The notes beneath the pieces are model-generated. The model searched no databases, was not told where the DNA came from, and worked only from the letters and a program-made list of their open reading frames with translations. Below are positions 35,632 to 44,584 of a stretch of DNA of 64,000 bases, piece after piece. The translations under genes and the position numbers were made by a program. How positions within the stretch are numbered: the stretch's first letter is position 1; each line of letters starts with the position of its first letter. Source of the DNA: an uncultured Collinsella sp. (GTDB taxonomy: Bacteria; Actinomycetota; Coriobacteriia; Coriobacteriales; Coriobacteriaceae); assembly GCA_958443265.1 (NCBI GenBank), contig CAUCKA010000001.1, positions 1 through 64,000 on the forward strand, read 5' to 3'.

Positions 35632-37116
35632 ATGTCGGTCATTAAGATGTACGGCTACGAGGCCGCGCAGCAAACGGAGTACCAAACCAAGAAGTGGGCG
35701 ACCAAGGAGGAGATGCAGGCGCTGTCGTCCGGCGACGAGCAGCGCGATGTGATCCTGGCTAAGGGTGCCACGGTGGCGTTCTACGAGGACGACAAACATT
35801 GGGAGACGAGTGTGTCTAACAATGTCTTTGCCTTTGGAGGCACCGGCAGCGGCAAAACGGCGAGTTTCATTTTGCCCAACCTGCTCAATCACCACGAATG
35901 CTGTTATGTGGTCACAGACACCAAGGGTGAGTTGCTGCGCCGTACGGGGAAAGGCTTTGAAGAGGACGGCTACGAGGTAACGGTTCTCGATACTGTTAAT
36001 CCCGAGCAGTCGGCCGGATACGACCCTCTGCGCTACGTGATGGATGTCGAGGATATTCCCACCACAGTGGCGGCAATCATGGAGGGGGTCGATCCTGACG
36101 GCCGTAGCCTTAGGTATGATCCGTTCTGGAATAACGCGAGCGACCTGCTGCTTCGAGCGATTGTTGGAATCCTGTTCCTCCTGGAGACCCTTGCCGGCAC
36201 CCTTACGCCGGGTGAGGACCCCAATGCCCCGCGCCGCTACCTTAAGATGAACAACGTCTTTAAACTGGCTGCGCTCATCAAGGTTACGGGAGATGGTGAG
36301 GGACGATTCCCGTTGGACTATCTTGTAGAAGAGGTGGAGTCCAGGGAGTTTCTCGATAAGTTTGGTGCGAAGAACGCTGATCTGTATGGCGTTGAGCAGT
36401 ATCGCGATTTTCGAGGTGCGGCAGATAGGACGCTTAAGAGTATTCTGATCACGCTCAATGCAACTATCTCGCGGCTTAAGACGCCCCAGCTCATGCGCGT
36501 TTTTGAGAATGACGAGATGCGTCTTGATCGTATTGACGAGGGCAAGCGCGTGATCGATCTCAAGGTGAGCGACAACGATTCGGCTAATGCATGGCTTGCG
36601 AATGTTGCCCTTAAGCAGCTGTTTAACCTTGCCCAGCGCCGTGCCGATGCCAGCCCCAGCGGCCATTTGCAGCGTCGCGTGCAGTTTGTGCTCGATGAGT
36701 TTCCCAATGTGGGACGCATACCCGATTTTGAGCGCAGCATTGCGACCGTGCGCAGCCGTGGAATTAGCTTTTTGATGTGCGCGCAGTCGTTGAGCCAGCT
36801 CGATGGCGTGTATGGCAAATCCACGGCGCTTACCATCCTCGATAACTGCGATAGCTTGGTCTATATGGGTGGCGGCAGCAACATCGCGACGCAGAACTAC
36901 ATAAGCGAACTGTGTGGCGAGTCGGTTTTGGGCACCAAGTACGTGGGCGCCGAGCGCACTGCCGTAGATGTGCGCGGTTGCGTGATGACACCAGGCGAGG
37001 TTGGGCTTATGCCTCGCACCGATTGCCTGGTCAAGGTGACCGGCATGCGCCCCTTCCGCGCCAAGAAGTACTTTTGCGACGACCATCCCAATGCCGCCAA
37101 GTGGCTGAGGGATTAG
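35632..37116 (+). CDS. VirD4/TraG-like ATPase, soluble form
   Basis: A 494-residue type IV coupling-protein-like ATPase: Walker A FGGTGSGKTASFILPNLL, VVTDTKGELLRRTG, YDPLRY, Walker B QFVLDEFPNVGRIPDFE, and the CAQSLSQL motif. Coupling proteins pump relaxase-bound DNA to a secretion channel. This one has no N-terminal membrane helices, and no relaxase, VirB4 or mating-pair genes are in the window, so it is either a remnant of a conjugative element or a cytoplasmic ATPase with another task. The ATG at 35632 follows GAAAGGGG. Confidence 0.85.
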   Translation: MSVIKMYGYEAAQQTEYQTKKWATKEEMQALSSGDEQRDVILAKGATVAFYEDDKHWETSVSNNVFAFGGTGSGKTASFILPNLLNHHECCYVVTDTKGELLRRTGKGFEEDGYEVTVLDTVNPEQSAGYDPLRYVMDVEDIPTTVAAIMEGVDPDGRSLRYDPFWNNASDLLLRAIVGILFLLETLAGTLTPGEDPNAPRRYLKMNNVFKLAALIKVTGDGEGRFPLDYLVEEVESREFLDKFGAKNADLYGVEQYRDFRGAADRTLKSILITLNATISRLKTPQLMRVFENDEMRLDRIDEGKRVIDLKVSDNDSANAWLANVALKQLFNLAQRRADASPSGHLQRRVQFVLDEFPNVGRIPDFERSIATVRSRGISFLMCAQSLSQLDGVYGKSTALTILDNCDSLVYMGGGSNIATQNYISELCGESVLGTKYVGAERTAVDVRGCVMTPGEVGLMPRTDCLVKVTGMRPFRAKKYFCDDHPNAAKWLRD

Positions 37117-37154
37117 TTCCTGCAGCTTTGTGTATCCCATCTTGCATGTTTTGT

Positions 37155-37197
37155 CGCACGGCTTCCGTTAGTCGTAAGCCGTGCGGTCCAGTTTTTG
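37155..37197 (+). terminator. Terminator after VirD4-like gene
   Basis: A 10-bp stem (37155-37164 with 37176-37185) is followed, after a few bases, by TTTTT (37192-37196). Confidence 0.7.
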
Positions 37198-37231
37198 CCT
37201 CCTTACCGATTCCGTTTAGAAAGGAATTACC

Positions 37232-37834
37232 ATGCCCGTTATGTATCGTGAGCCCAGCATCATAAAGAAGTCCAAGGACGGCCGTGTTGCCGCTGTCGAT
37301 ATGGCAAGCGAACTGCTCAACAGTCGTGTGCTGCTGCTGGAGGGCGAGGTCAACGATGTGACCTGTAACGGCCTTATTAAGTCCATGCTGGTGCTGGAAC
37401 ATCAAAGCGCGACCGAGCCCATCACCCTCATCATCAACAGCCCGGGCGGCAGCGTTACGGCGGGGCTGGCGCTCATCGACACCATGCAGTCGCTCGACTG
37501 CCCCGTGGTCACGGTAGGCGAGGGCGTCGTGGCATCGATGGCCGCGGTGATCCTGGCCTGCGGCGACCACCGCCAGGTGTACCGCCACACGCAGGTGCTC
37601 ATTCACCAGTTGATGGGCGGCACAGGCATGGCGCAGCAGACCGATATCGAGATTGTGGCCCAGCATACGGCAGCCATGCGTGCCGAGTTGGACGAGCTGC
37701 TGGCCGAGCACGGCAACCTGAGCGCCCAGGATTTCCATGAGCTCACCGAGCGTGACTGCTGGTGCAACGCCAAACGCGCTTTGGAGCTGGGCCTGGTGGA
37801 TGAGGTGATTGCGCCCAGCAAGAAGGCGCTCTAG
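37232..37834 (+). CDS. ClpP-family serine protease
   Basis: A 200-residue ClpP homologue with catalytic Ser in GEGVVASMAAVI, His in VLIHQLMGG and a following acidic residue in the TERDCWCNAKRALELGLVDEV tail region. ClpP forms a barrel that degrades proteins fed by Clp ATPases. The sequence departs from typical housekeeping ClpP and no clpX is nearby, so it is likely a paralogue. The ATG follows GAAAGGAATTACC. It lies between the VirD4-like gene and a hypothetical gene in the accessory region. Confidence 0.88.
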   Translation: MPVMYREPSIIKKSKDGRVAAVDMASELLNSRVLLLEGEVNDVTCNGLIKSMLVLEHQSATEPITLIINSPGGSVTAGLALIDTMQSLDCPVVTVGEGVVASMAAVILACGDHRQVYRHTQVLIHQLMGGTGMAQQTDIEIVAQHTAAMRAELDELLAEHGNLSAQDFHELTERDCWCNAKRALELGLVDEVIAPSKKAL

Positions 37835-37908
37835 CGGGGCGCATGCCTTACAAGTACGTTGTGCAGGGCGAACAAGTGCGTAAATTCACAGCCAGAAAGA
37901 GGTTGAAC

Positions 37909-38736
37909 ATGAACAGGATTTGGGACGTCGATGGCATTGAGTGGGAAGACCTGCCCACCGTGAGCGACCTGCTGTGCGCTGCGGACACAAAGATCCTGGC
38001 GCGTGAGGTTGCCCTTCGATACGGCGGCAAGCCGGACGGCCGCGGCCGTGGCGATAGCGAACGCAGCCTAAAGCGCGCCCGCCGCAAGGTCAAAAAGCTG
38101 CGGAAGATAGATCCCGAGCCCAGCGACAAGATCATCCTGTTGCCCAAGCATGTCATCAATCGTCGCGATGCGGGCCACGGTTTTGGCTATTACGACGTGG
38201 AGCCGTGCATCTTTATGCGCGACGGCGTGCAAAGGCTGGGGGAGGACGCACTCGCCAATGTGCTTCCGTGGGAATTGATCCTGATGGATGATGAGTCCGC
38301 GAGCGAAATGCTGGGCTTTCGCGTATGGCTCGAAGGCGAGTGGGATCTATGCGAACGTTATCGCTTTTTGGCTGCGGTATGCGCGAGCGTGCTGAATTGC
38401 ATCCGGGGGGAAAGGGAGCTGAGCAAGTGTCTCAAGAAGGACGATGCGGCCTGCGACATGGACGAGGATGAGGTGATCGAAGGTGTTCGCCAAGACGTGC
38501 TGTACCCCGAGGAAGTAATCAACGCAAAACTCGGCGGCTATTGGGATGCAAATCTGGGACTCGATCTGCCCTGGAAGGACGAACATTTCGAGACCTGCGT
38601 TCGGATTGATGGAGCTATCGATGACCTGTTTGGCGAGGAGACGAAGTGCTGTGCCGCGGAGCTTGGGAGGAAGCTCGAGCGCGGGTACGAGGAACGCGGG
38701 GAAGCGCCGTTGTTTCAACCATTCACCGACGAATGA
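37909..38736 (+). CDS. Unrecognised acidic protein (full-length paralogue)
   Basis: A 275-residue protein of unknown family. It has a basic stretch (RSLKRARRKVKKLRK) and then a mostly acidic helical C-terminal half, including DMDEDEVIEGVRQDVLYPEE and LGLDLPWKDEH. The ATG at 37909 follows AAAGAGG; an earlier ATG at 37843 has no ribosome site. A C-terminal ~340-bp copy of this gene is found at 40411-40843. Function unknown. Confidence 0.7.
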   Translation: MNRIWDVDGIEWEDLPTVSDLLCAADTKILAREVALRYGGKPDGRGRGDSERSLKRARRKVKKLRKIDPEPSDKIILLPKHVINRRDAGHGFGYYDVEPCIFMRDGVQRLGEDALANVLPWELILMDDESASEMLGFRVWLEGEWDLCERYRFLAAVCASVLNCIRGERELSKCLKKDDAACDMDEDEVIEGVRQDVLYPEEVINAKLGGYWDANLGLDLPWKDEHFETCVRIDGAIDDLFGEETKCCAAELGRKLERGYEERGEAPLFQPFTDE

Positions 38737-38892
38737 GAAAAGGCGGCGAGTGCGGTCCCCCCGCGGAATTATCCACTTGATTTGATCTATAACGCCTATT
38801 CGAGTGGAGTTGATTTACCATCGCACTGATAGAATTAGGCGAAATGCATGACTGCAATGAGTCGTGCAACCCCGTTACAGGAAGGAATGATC

Positions 38893-39663
38893 ATGTTCGA
38901 TCTTAAATGCTTGATGCAGGCCCAGCTCGATAACCTATGGCTCAAGCCGGAAGATCTCGCCCGCGGTCTAGATATCCGCGTGTCCAGCGTGCGTAAGTGG
39001 CTCGATCCCGAGCTCGATTTCGTGCCTGTCAAGGATGCCTTTGATTGGGTGTACGGTCAGACCGAGAAACTCGGCGACCTTACGATGCAATGCCTGAATG
39101 AGGCGAACGGATCTTACGAGAAGTTCGGTCAATACATTCTCCCGTGGTATCGCGACGAAGATCTGCCCGAGACTGAACCGGTGGGCCTTTGCAATCTCGC
39201 GAGCAGTCTGGTCGCCGATCAGCTCGATGCGAAGGATTTGGAGTACTCGTTTGTCTATGCGTGCCGTGAGGATGAATGGATTGATCTGAATCTGGACTCC
39301 TTCCCCGATATCGATCCGAAAGCCGAGTTTACCGCCCAGGCTGATATTTTGGGAGCGACGACGTCTGATATCGCAACGGCTTTGGGCATTACGGGTCGGT
39401 CTGTCAAGGACTGGAAGAACCCAAAGCGCGAGAGGATGCTGCCGGTAGACGATGCATGGGACTTCCTAGATGATTGGGGCGACGGGGTTGAGGCCCGCAC
39501 CTCCGAGCTGCTCGCAAGCAAGCCCAATCCGATGCCATACCATCCCATGACTCGTTTGGGGTCGTTGCCCAAGCAAGACCGAATCGATAACCTTGCGGCC
39601 TTGGCGGCTTCAAAGCAAATCATGAGCGACGGTGAAACCGTTGTCGATTTCGCATACGTCTAG
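38893..39663 (+). CDS. Protein with two tandem HTH-like domains
   Basis: A 256-residue acidic protein in which a helix-turn-helix-like unit occurs twice: LARGLDIRVSSVRKWLDPEL followed by VPVKDAFDWV near residues 20-55, and IATALGITGRSVKDWKNPKR followed by LPVDDAWDFL near residues 170-205. The matching spacing suggests an internal duplication and DNA or protein binding. AGGAAGG precedes the ATG. No further domain is recognised. Confidence 0.7.
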   Translation: MFDLKCLMQAQLDNLWLKPEDLARGLDIRVSSVRKWLDPELDFVPVKDAFDWVYGQTEKLGDLTMQCLNEANGSYEKFGQYILPWYRDEDLPETEPVGLCNLASSLVADQLDAKDLEYSFVYACREDEWIDLNLDSFPDIDPKAEFTAQADILGATTSDIATALGITGRSVKDWKNPKRERMLPVDDAWDFLDDWGDGVEARTSELLASKPNPMPYHPMTRLGSLPKQDRIDNLAALAASKQIMSDGETVVDFAYV

Positions 39664-39742
39664 TTTTGCTGGAGGGCTTTAGGCAATTGGAGCCCATCGG
39701 AAAAGCTCAAGGCGAAGCATATCGATACGTCAAAGTGACTGA

Positions 39743-40000
39743 ATGGATGAAAGTAATCTTGCTATGACCATAAGCGATGGGATGATTCGTGCTGAGTTGA
39801 GGACTTTGGAGCAATCAGAAAAGGCAAAACGCAAGTGCGCGAACTGTCTCTACTGCACTTGCGACGGTAACGTCCGAGACGATTTGCACCGTCCTGAAGA
39901 CAGTACAGTCGAGTATCTATGCCACCGCAGGGATGACCATGAATTCGAGACTGCCCATTCGAACCGATGCAATTACTGGAAGAAGCGAATTGACGAGTAA
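39743..40000 (+). CDS. Small Cys-rich protein
   Basis: An 85-residue protein with clustered Cys/His (CANCLYCTCDGN, YLCHRRDDH, NRCNYW), suggesting a zinc-binding fold. The ribosome site is weak; an in-frame ATG at 39764 is an alternative. It ends 2 nt before the convergent HTH gene. No family recognised. Confidence 0.55.
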   Translation: MDESNLAMTISDGMIRAELRTLEQSEKAKRKCANCLYCTCDGNVRDDLHRPEDSTVEYLCHRRDDHEFETAHSNRCNYWKKRIDE

Positions 40001-40002
40001 TT

Positions 40003-40272
40003 CTAGCGCCGCGTTTTCACATCCTCACGCGGTTTGTTTTCATCAATCCCGCGCAGATCGAACTGTCTGTTTCCGCGTTTAAGCACGAGCTGCCAGCCGC
40101 ACGCATCGCAGATCTTGACGAATTCATCGATGGTGAATCGCGTATTGTTGTGCAGGCGCGTCGACAGACTGCCCTTCTGCTTGCCGGTTTTAATGGATAC
40201 ATCCGTTAGCGTCATACCGCAGTCTTGCACCATATAGCGAATAGCGTCGGACGAACCGATCCGTTCAAGCAC
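40003..40272 (-). CDS. Small XRE-like HTH protein
   Basis: An 89-residue protein with a helix-turn-helix (MTLTDVSIKTGKQKGSLSTR) followed by FTIDEFVKICDACGWQLVL, typical of short Cro/CI-type regulators. The start is GTG at 40272 after AAAGAGG; a consensus-like TATAAT lies upstream at 40314-40309 on the minus strand. It may regulate neighbouring accessory genes. Confidence 0.75.
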   Translation of the reverse strand: MLERIGSSDAIRYMVQDCGMTLTDVSIKTGKQKGSLSTRLHNNTRFTIDEFVKICDACGWQLVLKRGNRQFDLRGIDENKPREDVKTRR

Positions 40273-40410
40273 TGAATACCTCTTTCAGATATACAATAAT
40301 ATATTCTGATTATAGCCAATCTAGTTTTATTCTAGAAGTGGTGTGACAATCGGATACTACCGCCGGTGTCGGATCGCGGCCCAGCCGTATTCGACTAGCC
40401 CCCCGAGATT

Positions 40411-40843
40411 GCGCTTTTTGGCTGCGGCATGCGTCCGCATGCTGAATCGCATCCGGGGGCAAAAGGAGCTGCGCCAGTGCCTCGAGCGGGGTAATGCAGC
40501 CTGTGATATGGACGAGGACGAGGTGATCGAGGGTATTCACCGCGACGTGTTGTACTCCGAGGAGGTAATCAACGCAAAGCTCGGCGGCTATTGGGATACG
40601 AGCCTGGGCCTTGATCTGCCCTGGAAGGACGAGCACTCCAAGACGTGCGCGCGAATCGACAGGGCTGTCGAGGGCCTGTTTGCCGAGGAGACGAAGCGCC
40701 GTGCTGCGGAGCTTGGGAGGAAGCTCGAGCGCGAGTATGAGAAGCGCGGGAAGTTGGTGGGTGAGGTCCTTACGGGATACTCCTTCGAATGGCAGCCGAC
40801 AGTCCGGGATGAATTCCTGACTGTCGGCTGCCATTCATGTTAG
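40411..40843 (+). pseudogene. Truncated copy of the 37909-38736 gene
   Basis: From about 40411 to 40750 the DNA matches 38362-38700 closely (AACDMDEDEVIEG, EEVINAKLGGYWD, LGLDLPWKDEH in both proteins). The 5' half of the gene is absent, and the 3' end reads into unrelated sequence forming a 17-bp hairpin before the stop at 40843. An open frame continues upstream to 40343 but carries no homology. Confidence 0.75.
40787..40836. terminator. 17-bp perfect hairpin at end of R-M operon
   Basis: Arms 40787-40803 and 40820-40836 are exact inverse complements. It lies 4 nt beyond the stop of the HNH endonuclease gene and probably terminates or protects the restriction-modification transcript. No T-run. 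Confidence 0.65.
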
Positions 40844-42072
40844 CTGATGTTCATTTTTGGATGGTCGGGGTAGAAAAGATCAAGACCGCTTTCTATTGGT
40901 GCGAAATCGAGAAATGGAAGGGTTTTAAAGTAATCTGTTTCGAGTCCGATATCCAGAACGGACGCGAAACGTTCAAGGCTGTAAAAATGCGCAACTTCAG
41001 GATTGCTATTGACAGAGTATTCTTGGATTCGTCGTAATTTGGAAACAAGGCATTTGTACTGATAGTCCAAATCAATGGTAGAGGTCTTGCCGTTTTGATG
41101 AGCACTTCCCATATGCTGAGCAGCAGTAAGCATAATTAGGTTTTCGCGATAGGAAGCAATCTCCTTTTTCTGGCTTTTCGGAAACATATGATGGGCTGCG
41201 TTTGCGACGTCGGTGGCGTTCCAGTCCAGAACTTCGGAGCGCCCATCGCGATAGGCGGTGTTTAGGTTACGAACTTCACCCATTGCTTTGGTGATTGCCT
41301 GCTCGTTCCTGCCGTCATACTCGACGAGAGGAACAAATTGACTGCGCGCGATGTTTTTATCTTTGCCGTTATTAACATCTCGCCAATTTGGGCGATTGTA
41401 AATAATGTCGTTTTTAGTAATTACACTGGAAGATAAACAACCACCAATGGTGCCATGCATATTACGCCTGAATGCTAGTGGATTAACAACCTTTGCAAAT
41501 ATTCGATTGGCTTCGCGTGGGGTTCCCTTGGGCGTATTTGCAATTTCAAAGGAGGCAAAAGCTTTTTTCAACCTCATATAGGATGCCTCATCCTGCTCTT
41601 CAAAAAAGAGCCTGAAAGGTTTCCATGCACAACTATCCTTCAGTGTTTTTTCGATATAGCCGCAGAGGAAAAGAAGGGCGTTAACATCTTTCCTCGAAAT
41701 ATAGTCGAGCACTTCATATGAGGCAACTGTAAAATAAATCGGTCTTTTGCCTTTTTCGTTGAGCACTCCAGCTGCTGCTAGCATCTTCATAATTTGTCGA
41801 TAAAACTTATTGTATTCGTCAACCATATCTTTTGACAAAGGGTTTGGTTTTGTAAATTCCATCTGAACTTGATCGACGGCGCCCTGGTATTTCCAGATAT
41901 CGTTGTTCGTAAATGGTTCAGTGCCTCCGCTTTCGAGATAGTCAATTATTTGACTTGCCACAAAACAAACGACGTCCATTGTGCATTTCTGGTCAATCCA
42001 GCAGCCATTGTGCGTGTTCCTGAGGTCGTATTCATGGCAGGCAAAGAATGCGTCGAGATCAGCACTGTTCAT
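40840..42072 (-). CDS. HNH-type restriction endonuclease (putative)
   Basis: A 410-residue low-GC-encoded protein. Near residues 291-325 it has a beta-beta-alpha-metal pattern: NAAHHMFPKS with two His, then YRENLIMLTAAQH, giving the H...N...H of HNH nucleases. Its ATG overlaps the end of the fused methyltransferase gene by 14 nt, so the two are a restriction-modification pair. The rest of the protein would hold the DNA-recognition part. Family-level match is by motif and context; I cannot name the recognition sequence. Confidence 0.75.
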   Translation of the reverse strand: MNSADLDAFFACHEYDLRNTHNGCWIDQKCTMDVVCFVASQIIDYLESGGTEPFTNNDIWKYQGAVDQVQMEFTKPNPLSKDMVDEYNKFYRQIMKMLAAAGVLNEKGKRPIYFTVASYEVLDYISRKDVNALLFLCGYIEKTLKDSCAWKPFRLFFEEQDEASYMRLKKAFASFEIANTPKGTPREANRIFAKVVNPLAFRRNMHGTIGGCLSSSVITKNDIIYNRPNWRDVNNGKDKNIARSQFVPLVEYDGRNEQAITKAMGEVRNLNTAYRDGRSEVLDWNATDVANAAHHMFPKSQKKEIASYRENLIMLTAAQHMGSAHQNGKTSTIDLDYQYKCLVSKLRRIQEYSVNSNPEVAHFYSLERFASVLDIGLETDYFKTLPFLDFAPIESGLDLFYPDHPKMNIS

Positions 42073-44584
42073 CTTTCAACACTCCATAGAAAAAAACGCT
42101 AACAGCATCAACATTAATTGACTGGGTAGATAGATTTCTTGCGACACGATAAAAGTAACGGTATTCGTCGGTGGAGAAAAAGAGCCTCTGTCGTTCGGAT
42201 AGCTTCATTTTGGTTTTTGGAATCAATACCGCGACTGAGCCGTCGGGAATTGCGCCAATATCGTTCCGTATGACGCGAGGATTATATGTCATGTTTGGCG
42301 TCAAATAGACATCATCTCGATTCATATAAGCGAATGCATTGGTTTTTTGTGCAGTATTAGTGTCGATATAAACATCGTAGCCCTCAAGATGAGTGACGCC
42401 GGAACCGTCATCGTTAATGTTCCTCGCCTTAATTACCCATATCGAATTAGGGGAGCAAGTATGAGTTGTCATTCTTTTAGTGATCTGCCGATCGCGGAAC
42501 ACTCGGAATACATCAAAACAGAGTTTGGAAGCAACGGTGTCAAAGGAGTCGTCACGATAGAGAAGAAAGCACGGATATTTCTTATCAGTGATATAAGACT
42601 GTTTCTGTTCTAGCAATAAATTGTACTTAGTGTTGCGAACGGTTGTCTTCCCTGGGGCTGAGTTTGGATACACAATTAAGCACATTGTTTCGATTGAAAC
42701 GCCGCTAAAACCAGAACGACCGAAGTCGATAACGGTATCGATTTTCATGCTCCTCAGCATGTCGCGAGTCAGTTCATACTCGCAGGAACTCAAAATAGTT
42801 TTGTTTAAAACGATTGCAACGCAATCGCTGATGCGAGTGCATTTTTCAAGAAATGCTGCAGCCGCGTCCTTTGTATTTTTATTGACGTTCAGCTCGAGTG
42901 TCTTGATGACTTCTTTTGAGGGGTTTTTTATTTTTGAAAAAGGAGGGTTTCCGATAGCCAGATCAAACCTTTGGGAGAATTTTTCAGCAAGAAAATCAGC
43001 TCTATGAAAGATAATTTCAAAATTGTCAGGCACTTCCATGCGCCGAAGTAACAATTTTAGAGTGTCAAGGCTGTCTTCGTCGATATCGACTACTTCCAAT
43101 GTTACCCTTGGAACACATTCATATGTTTTGAAAACAACTGGGAGAAAGCCGCCCGCACCAACGGAAGGCTCGAGAATACGAATATGACTTTTAGCGAAGA
43201 TCGGTAAAGCACTGCTGATTTTGCTGGTAATGAAGCGATTTGTGTAGTAAGCGGCATTTTCCTCACGTTTTGCATTGCAGAGTTCAGCAACCCTCATGAG
43301 AGAGGCCTCATCAAGGTTGTCAGGGTTATCGCTTATGTAAGACCGCAGGGCGCCCTTTCCTTTATTTGAGAGTGTTGACACGACTGCAGTTGTCTCGGTG
43401 GGTCCTAAATGTCTGCTGCTGAGAAATGTTCTAATGCGAGAAGCAACTTGTCGAAGAATAGTCGTCGGCACTGCCTCGCCGATGCATTGACGAATGTTCA
43501 ACTCGTGTTTCTTATAGATCTCTCTCTTTTTTTCGTGAGGCATATTATTTAGTTCGGCAAGCTGATACGGAACCCACTGAAAGCTGTCAGGAATAGTCAT
43601 GAGTGCCATGAGCTCTCTAATAGAGAGAACTCGATCTTGCTCGGGGTGAATTGTATTTTGCGCAGCAAGCTGGTCGTTTCGGGTTGTGATGCACTGGGGA
43701 AATCTGTCCCAAAGCTGCCTAGTGTACTTGTCGCGATTTTTTCTCGCGTTCTCGACTCGCTTTCCGTTGACAAAGTGATGGGGCCTCTTCTCGGGATCGG
43801 TGTTGTCAAACGCAGACTCACCTTCTTTAATGTCGTGAATCCATGATCGCATTTGGGGTCTATAGGTCCTAAAAGCATGGTAAAAGTCAGAGCCGGAGAT
43901 CTCTCCCCACTCCAATTTTGGGAACCCGCCGATGACTTCCCTCAAGGTTTTTTCGGTTTGATAGGCAGGGAATAGCTGAATGGGGGCAATAAAATTCTGA
44001 TATTTTTTATTGACTCCTATTACGAGTGTTCTTGTCCTTGATGAGTTTGAACCATAGTTCATAAAATTTAGAATCCTGGCACAAATTTCGTAGTTGGTGC
44101 CAAGCTCTTTTTCGATATATTCACCAATGCGAACGGGCTCTCCATTGTTTGGGACGCAAATCGTTTTTTGGAATGCCTGAACATTTTCAAATATGAAAAA
44201 CCGCGGCTGTACCTGCTTTATGATGTGAACTGATTCTACAACCAGGCTGTTGCGAGCAATGTCGTTCTTATTTTTTTTGTGGTTAATTACGCTAATCCCC
44301 TGGCAGGGCGGCGTTGCGATAAGGACGTCGACTGAATCATTGCCCAACCTACGCCATTTATCTATTTCGCCGTAAATTTTCTCCTTGACCACAGACTCGG
44401 TAATATCGCCAATGATGTACCCCTCATTGAAACGGCATTTGCTGTTAGCCTTTTGTACAGCCATCCTACGGGCGTTGAGTTCATTGGAAGCGATGCATTG
44501 GTAGCCTTCTTGTTTAAAACCATAGCAGCCGACGCCTGCGGAGCTGAAAAGGGAAACATATGTGAGGGTACCGTCACGTAGCAT
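42059..44584 (-). CDS. Fused m5C and m6A DNA methyltransferase
   Basis: An 841-residue fusion of two complete methylases. Residues 1-~395 are a C5-cytosine methylase: motif I SLFSSAGVGCYGF, motif IV TPPCQG with catalytic Cys94, FIFENVQAF, SSRTRTLVIGV, and C-terminal motifs IX-X (SIRELMALM, IGEAVPTTI). Residues ~430-640 are an N6-adenine methylase: ENAAYYTNRF, SAM site ILEPSVGAGGF (472-480) and catalytic NPPF (546-549). The last ~200 residues are probably target recognition. Modifying different bases on the two strands suits an asymmetric recognition site, protecting against the overlapping downstream HNH nuclease. AT-rich codon use suggests transfer. Confidence 0.88.
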   Translation of the reverse strand: MLRDGTLTYVSLFSSAGVGCYGFKQEGYQCIASNELNARRMAVQKANSKCRFNEGYIIGDITESVVKEKIYGEIDKWRRLGNDSVDVLIATPPCQGISVINHKKNKNDIARNSLVVESVHIIKQVQPRFFIFENVQAFQKTICVPNNGEPVRIGEYIEKELGTNYEICARILNFMNYGSNSSRTRTLVIGVNKKYQNFIAPIQLFPAYQTEKTLREVIGGFPKLEWGEISGSDFYHAFRTYRPQMRSWIHDIKEGESAFDNTDPEKRPHHFVNGKRVENARKNRDKYTRQLWDRFPQCITTRNDQLAAQNTIHPEQDRVLSIRELMALMTIPDSFQWVPYQLAELNNMPHEKKREIYKKHELNIRQCIGEAVPTTILRQVASRIRTFLSSRHLGPTETTAVVSTLSNKGKGALRSYISDNPDNLDEASLMRVAELCNAKREENAAYYTNRFITSKISSALPIFAKSHIRILEPSVGAGGFLPVVFKTYECVPRVTLEVVDIDEDSLDTLKLLLRRMEVPDNFEIIFHRADFLAEKFSQRFDLAIGNPPFSKIKNPSKEVIKTLELNVNKNTKDAAAAFLEKCTRISDCVAIVLNKTILSSCEYELTRDMLRSMKIDTVIDFGRSGFSGVSIETMCLIVYPNSAPGKTTVRNTKYNLLLEQKQSYITDKKYPCFLLYRDDSFDTVASKLCFDVFRVFRDRQITKRMTTHTCSPNSIWVIKARNINDDGSGVTHLEGYDVYIDTNTAQKTNAFAYMNRDDVYLTPNMTYNPRVIRNDIGAIPDGSVAVLIPKTKMKLSERQRLFFSTDEYRYFYRVARNLSTQSINVDAVSVFFYGVLKDEQC

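Noticed and set aside
35590..37140. Long minus-strand frame opposite the VirD4-like gene (516 codons)
   Set aside because: The plus strand has intact Walker motifs and a good ribosome site; the antisense frame has no family features.
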